Notes under the pieces: generated by a model
The model's database searches: none
Told to the model about the DNA's origin: nothing
What the model saw: the letters and a program-made list of their open reading frames with translations, nothing else
In this document: positions 62,771 through 64,000 of the stretch, piece by piece
Numbering within the stretch: the first letter of the stretch is position 1
Layout of the letters: every line of letters begins with the position of its first letter
Assembly: GCF_030719035.1 (NCBI RefSeq)
Contig: NZ_CP132203.1
Location: 4,606,501-4,670,500, forward strand
From: Hahella sp. HNIBRBA332
GTDB taxonomy: Bacteria; Pseudomonadota; Gammaproteobacteria; Pseudomonadales; Oleiphilaceae
Length of the DNA: 64,000 nucleotides
Reading direction: 5' to 3'
Made by a program: the position numbers and the translations under genes

Positions 62771-63295
62771 ATGGCCAGAGTGAAACAATGGATTTACGGC
62801 GACCGACTCAGCTACCTGCTGTTCGAGCCCATCTCACGGCGCAGCGCTCTGATCGACGCCCTTCCCGCGCTTTCGGACAGCTATCGGAGTTTTCTGGTCA
62901 GCAAGGGGCTCAGCAATCAATATCTGCTGTATACCACTGCGGAAACATCCGATGTTTCTGATATCGCAGGACTACGCATTGCGCCAACGCCAGCGGAGCA
63001 ATTGCCCCAGAGTCTACCTTTGGGGGAAACCATTCTATGGACCTTGCCTGACGCAACCGGTGAGTGTTGCGGATTTCGTTGTGAGGGATTCGCCTTCACC
63101 GGCCAGTGGTTTTCTCCCGGCGCCCTGCTTTACCTAACAACACCATCTCCTGCGTTGTTGCAGTCCCTGCTGCAGTTGGCGGACGACACCATAATTTACC
63201 CCGGTCGCATCGTCGACGGACAACGCATCACCAGCCTGGGTCAGGAGAAGGCGATTGCGGCGCGGGTGACGTCAGGGAGATCCCGCAATGCCTGA
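62771..63295 (+). CDS. Unknown protein, first gene of the sigma-54-driven cyd operon
   Basis: The protein has 174 residues starting MARVKQWIYGDRLSYLLFEP, with no signal peptide or membrane segment. A CCGFRCEG motif (three cysteines at about 99, 100 and 104) sits in the middle; the rest is mixed alpha/beta. I know of no family. Its stop overlaps the CydP start by eight bases and the promoter is directly upstream, so it is coexpressed with the oxidase. A role in assembly, sensing or regulation of the bd enzyme is an inference from position only. Confidence 0.75.
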   Translation: MARVKQWIYGDRLSYLLFEPISRRSALIDALPALSDSYRSFLVSKGLSNQYLLYTTAETSDVSDIAGLRIAPTPAEQLPQSLPLGETILWTLPDATGECCGFRCEGFAFTGQWFSPGALLYLTTPSPALLQSLLQLADDTIIYPGRIVDGQRITSLGQEKAIAARVTSGRSRNA

Positions 63296-63485
63296 GCGCA
63301 AGTCCATCTTTTCCATTCCGCTGGTGCGCGAGCTCAGCCTGTTTCTGCTGCTCAAACTGATTCTGATTTTCGCTATCAAGGCGGTCTACTTCTCTGATCC
63401 TGTGGATTTATCTCATCCAGAGGAAAGCATTTCCAAGCAGTTCGGCGTTATTCCTACTCAATCGGAGGATCACTATGATCAGTGA
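63288..63485 (+). CDS. cydP: Small membrane subunit-like protein CydP
   Basis: The protein has 65 residues with one membrane helix (SLFLLLKLILIFAIKAVYF) flanked by VRELSLF and, after the helix, SDPVDLSHPEESISKQFG. This is the pattern of CydP, a putative small subunit encoded just before cydAB in many gammaproteobacteria. It overlaps both neighbours (8 bases upstream and 11 downstream), so translation is coupled. Its specific role in the oxidase is not established. Confidence 0.85.
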   Translation: MPERKSIFSIPLVRELSLFLLLKLILIFAIKAVYFSDPVDLSHPEESISKQFGVIPTQSEDHYDQ

Positions 63486-64000
63486 AAACGTGGTGGACCT
63501 GTCGCGGCTCCAGTTCGCGATCACCGCCTTCTACCATTTTCTGTTCGTGCCTTTAACCCTGGGGCTGGCGTTTCTGCTCGCTATCATGGAGTCGGCTTAT
63601 GTGATGACCGGCAAGCAGGTCTACCAGGACATGGTCAAGTTCTGGGGCAAGCTGTTCGGCATCAATTTCGCGCTCGGCGTGACCACTGGTCTCACCATGG
63701 AGTTCCAGTTCGGCACTAACTGGGCCTATTACTCTCATTATGTGGGCGACATTTTTGGCGCGCCGCTGGCCATTGAGGGGCTGATGGCGTTCTTTCTGGA
63801 GTCCACCTTCATCGGCCTGTTTTTCTTCGGCTGGGACCGCCTCAGCAAAGTTCAGCATCTGGCGGTCACCTGGCTGGTGGCGATCGGCTCTAATCTGTCC
63901 GCGTTGTGGATTCTCATCGCCAATGGCTGGATGCAAAACCCAGTCGGCGCCGAATTCAATTATCAGACCATGCGCATGGAAATGGTCAGCTTCAGCGAAC
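63475..64000 (+). CDS. cydA: Cytochrome bd-type ubiquinol oxidase subunit I (C-terminus outside window)
   Basis: About 175 residues are visible. The start has GGAGG six bases upstream. LSRLQFAITAFYHFLFVPLTLGL carries the conserved heme-binding His21 (His19 in E. coli), and GINFALGVTTGLTMEFQFGTNWAYYSHYVGDIFGAPLAIEGLMAFFLES contains the conserved Glu residues of the proton and heme site. It is the catalytic subunit that oxidises quinol and reduces oxygen at the inner membrane. The Q-loop lies beyond the window, so I cannot tell a bd-I type from a cyanide-insensitive (CIO) type. Confidence 0.95.
   Translation, partial: MISENVVDLSRLQFAITAFYHFLFVPLTLGLAFLLAIMESAYVMTGKQVYQDMVKFWGKLFGINFALGVTTGLTMEFQFGTNWAYYSHYVGDIFGAPLAIEGLMAFFLESTFIGLFFFGWDRLSKVQHLAVTWLVAIGSNLSALWILIANGWMQNPVGAEFNYQTMRMEMVSFSE

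Overview
The window looks like a chromosomal segment of a free-living, marine-type gammaproteobacterium. G+C is moderate (low-to-mid 50s by eye), codon use is GC3-rich, and the gene content includes MetE/MetR, PhoD, a complete-looking inositol catabolic block, a CydP-CydA terminal oxidase, a PEP-CTERM-like protein and a 5426-residue RHS protein. Hahella or a close relative is my best guess, but this comes from gene content and not from a database match. I recognised no rRNA, tRNA or CRISPR array.

Layout. (1) 1-16.6 kb: one giant minus-strand RHS/YD-repeat gene. It carries three jelly-roll-like insertions, a block of exact 192-bp tandem repeats, a LysM domain, a proline hinge, a membrane segment and a C-terminal HExxH metallopeptidase-like domain. 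A small gene starts two bases after it, runs off the window edge, and is a candidate immunity gene. (2) 16.7-25.7 kb: an orphan periplasmic binding protein, an orphan lasso-peptide B2-like protease, a sulfotransferase, a pirin/LysR pair, Tat-exported PhoD, and a LysR/VOC/old-yellow-enzyme locus. (3) 25.7-28.0 kb: an AT-rich island with three overlapping genes (TIGR04255-like plus two unknowns). (4) 28.0-38.7 kb: DsbA-like and degenerate MBL proteins, a CPA1 antiporter, MetR-metE, a secreted hydrolase, a second orphan binding protein, a thioesterase and a LacI regulator. (5) 38.8-51.2 kb: the myo-inositol regulon. It has an ABC transporter on the minus strand, then iolI-like, an iolG N-terminal remnant, iolC-DUF2090, iolD, iolE and iolA on the plus strand. 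GGAA-N6-TTCC palindromes are scattered through its control regions. (6) 51.2-52.4 kb: an AT-rich YafO-type toxin-antitoxin operon with a third gene. (7) 52.5-61.2 kb: small membrane proteins, a PEP-CTERM-like protein, AllE, an acyltransferase, a TetR-GNAT operon with a large palindromic operator, MdaB/LysR, and a membrane protein/receiver pair. (8) 61.2-64.0 kb: a sigma-54 activator divergent from an operon (unknown gene, cydP, cydA) that has a near-consensus -24/-12 promoter.

A 148-bp multi-hairpin repeat recurs at 35.9, 46.5 and 53.4 kb, with fragments at 23.0 and 55.2 kb. Each full copy sits just upstream of a start codon.

How the genes work together. Inositol uptake (ABC transporter) feeds IolI/IolC/IolD/IolE/IolA. 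A complete dehydrogenase gene (iolG) and iolB are not in the window. MetR and metE form a classical divergent regulator/target pair. The sigma-54 activator, its clustered TGTCA half-sites and the TGGCTCG-N4-TTGCT promoter together suggest that a bd-type oxidase is induced by a redox or gas signal sensed through a four-cysteine PAS domain.
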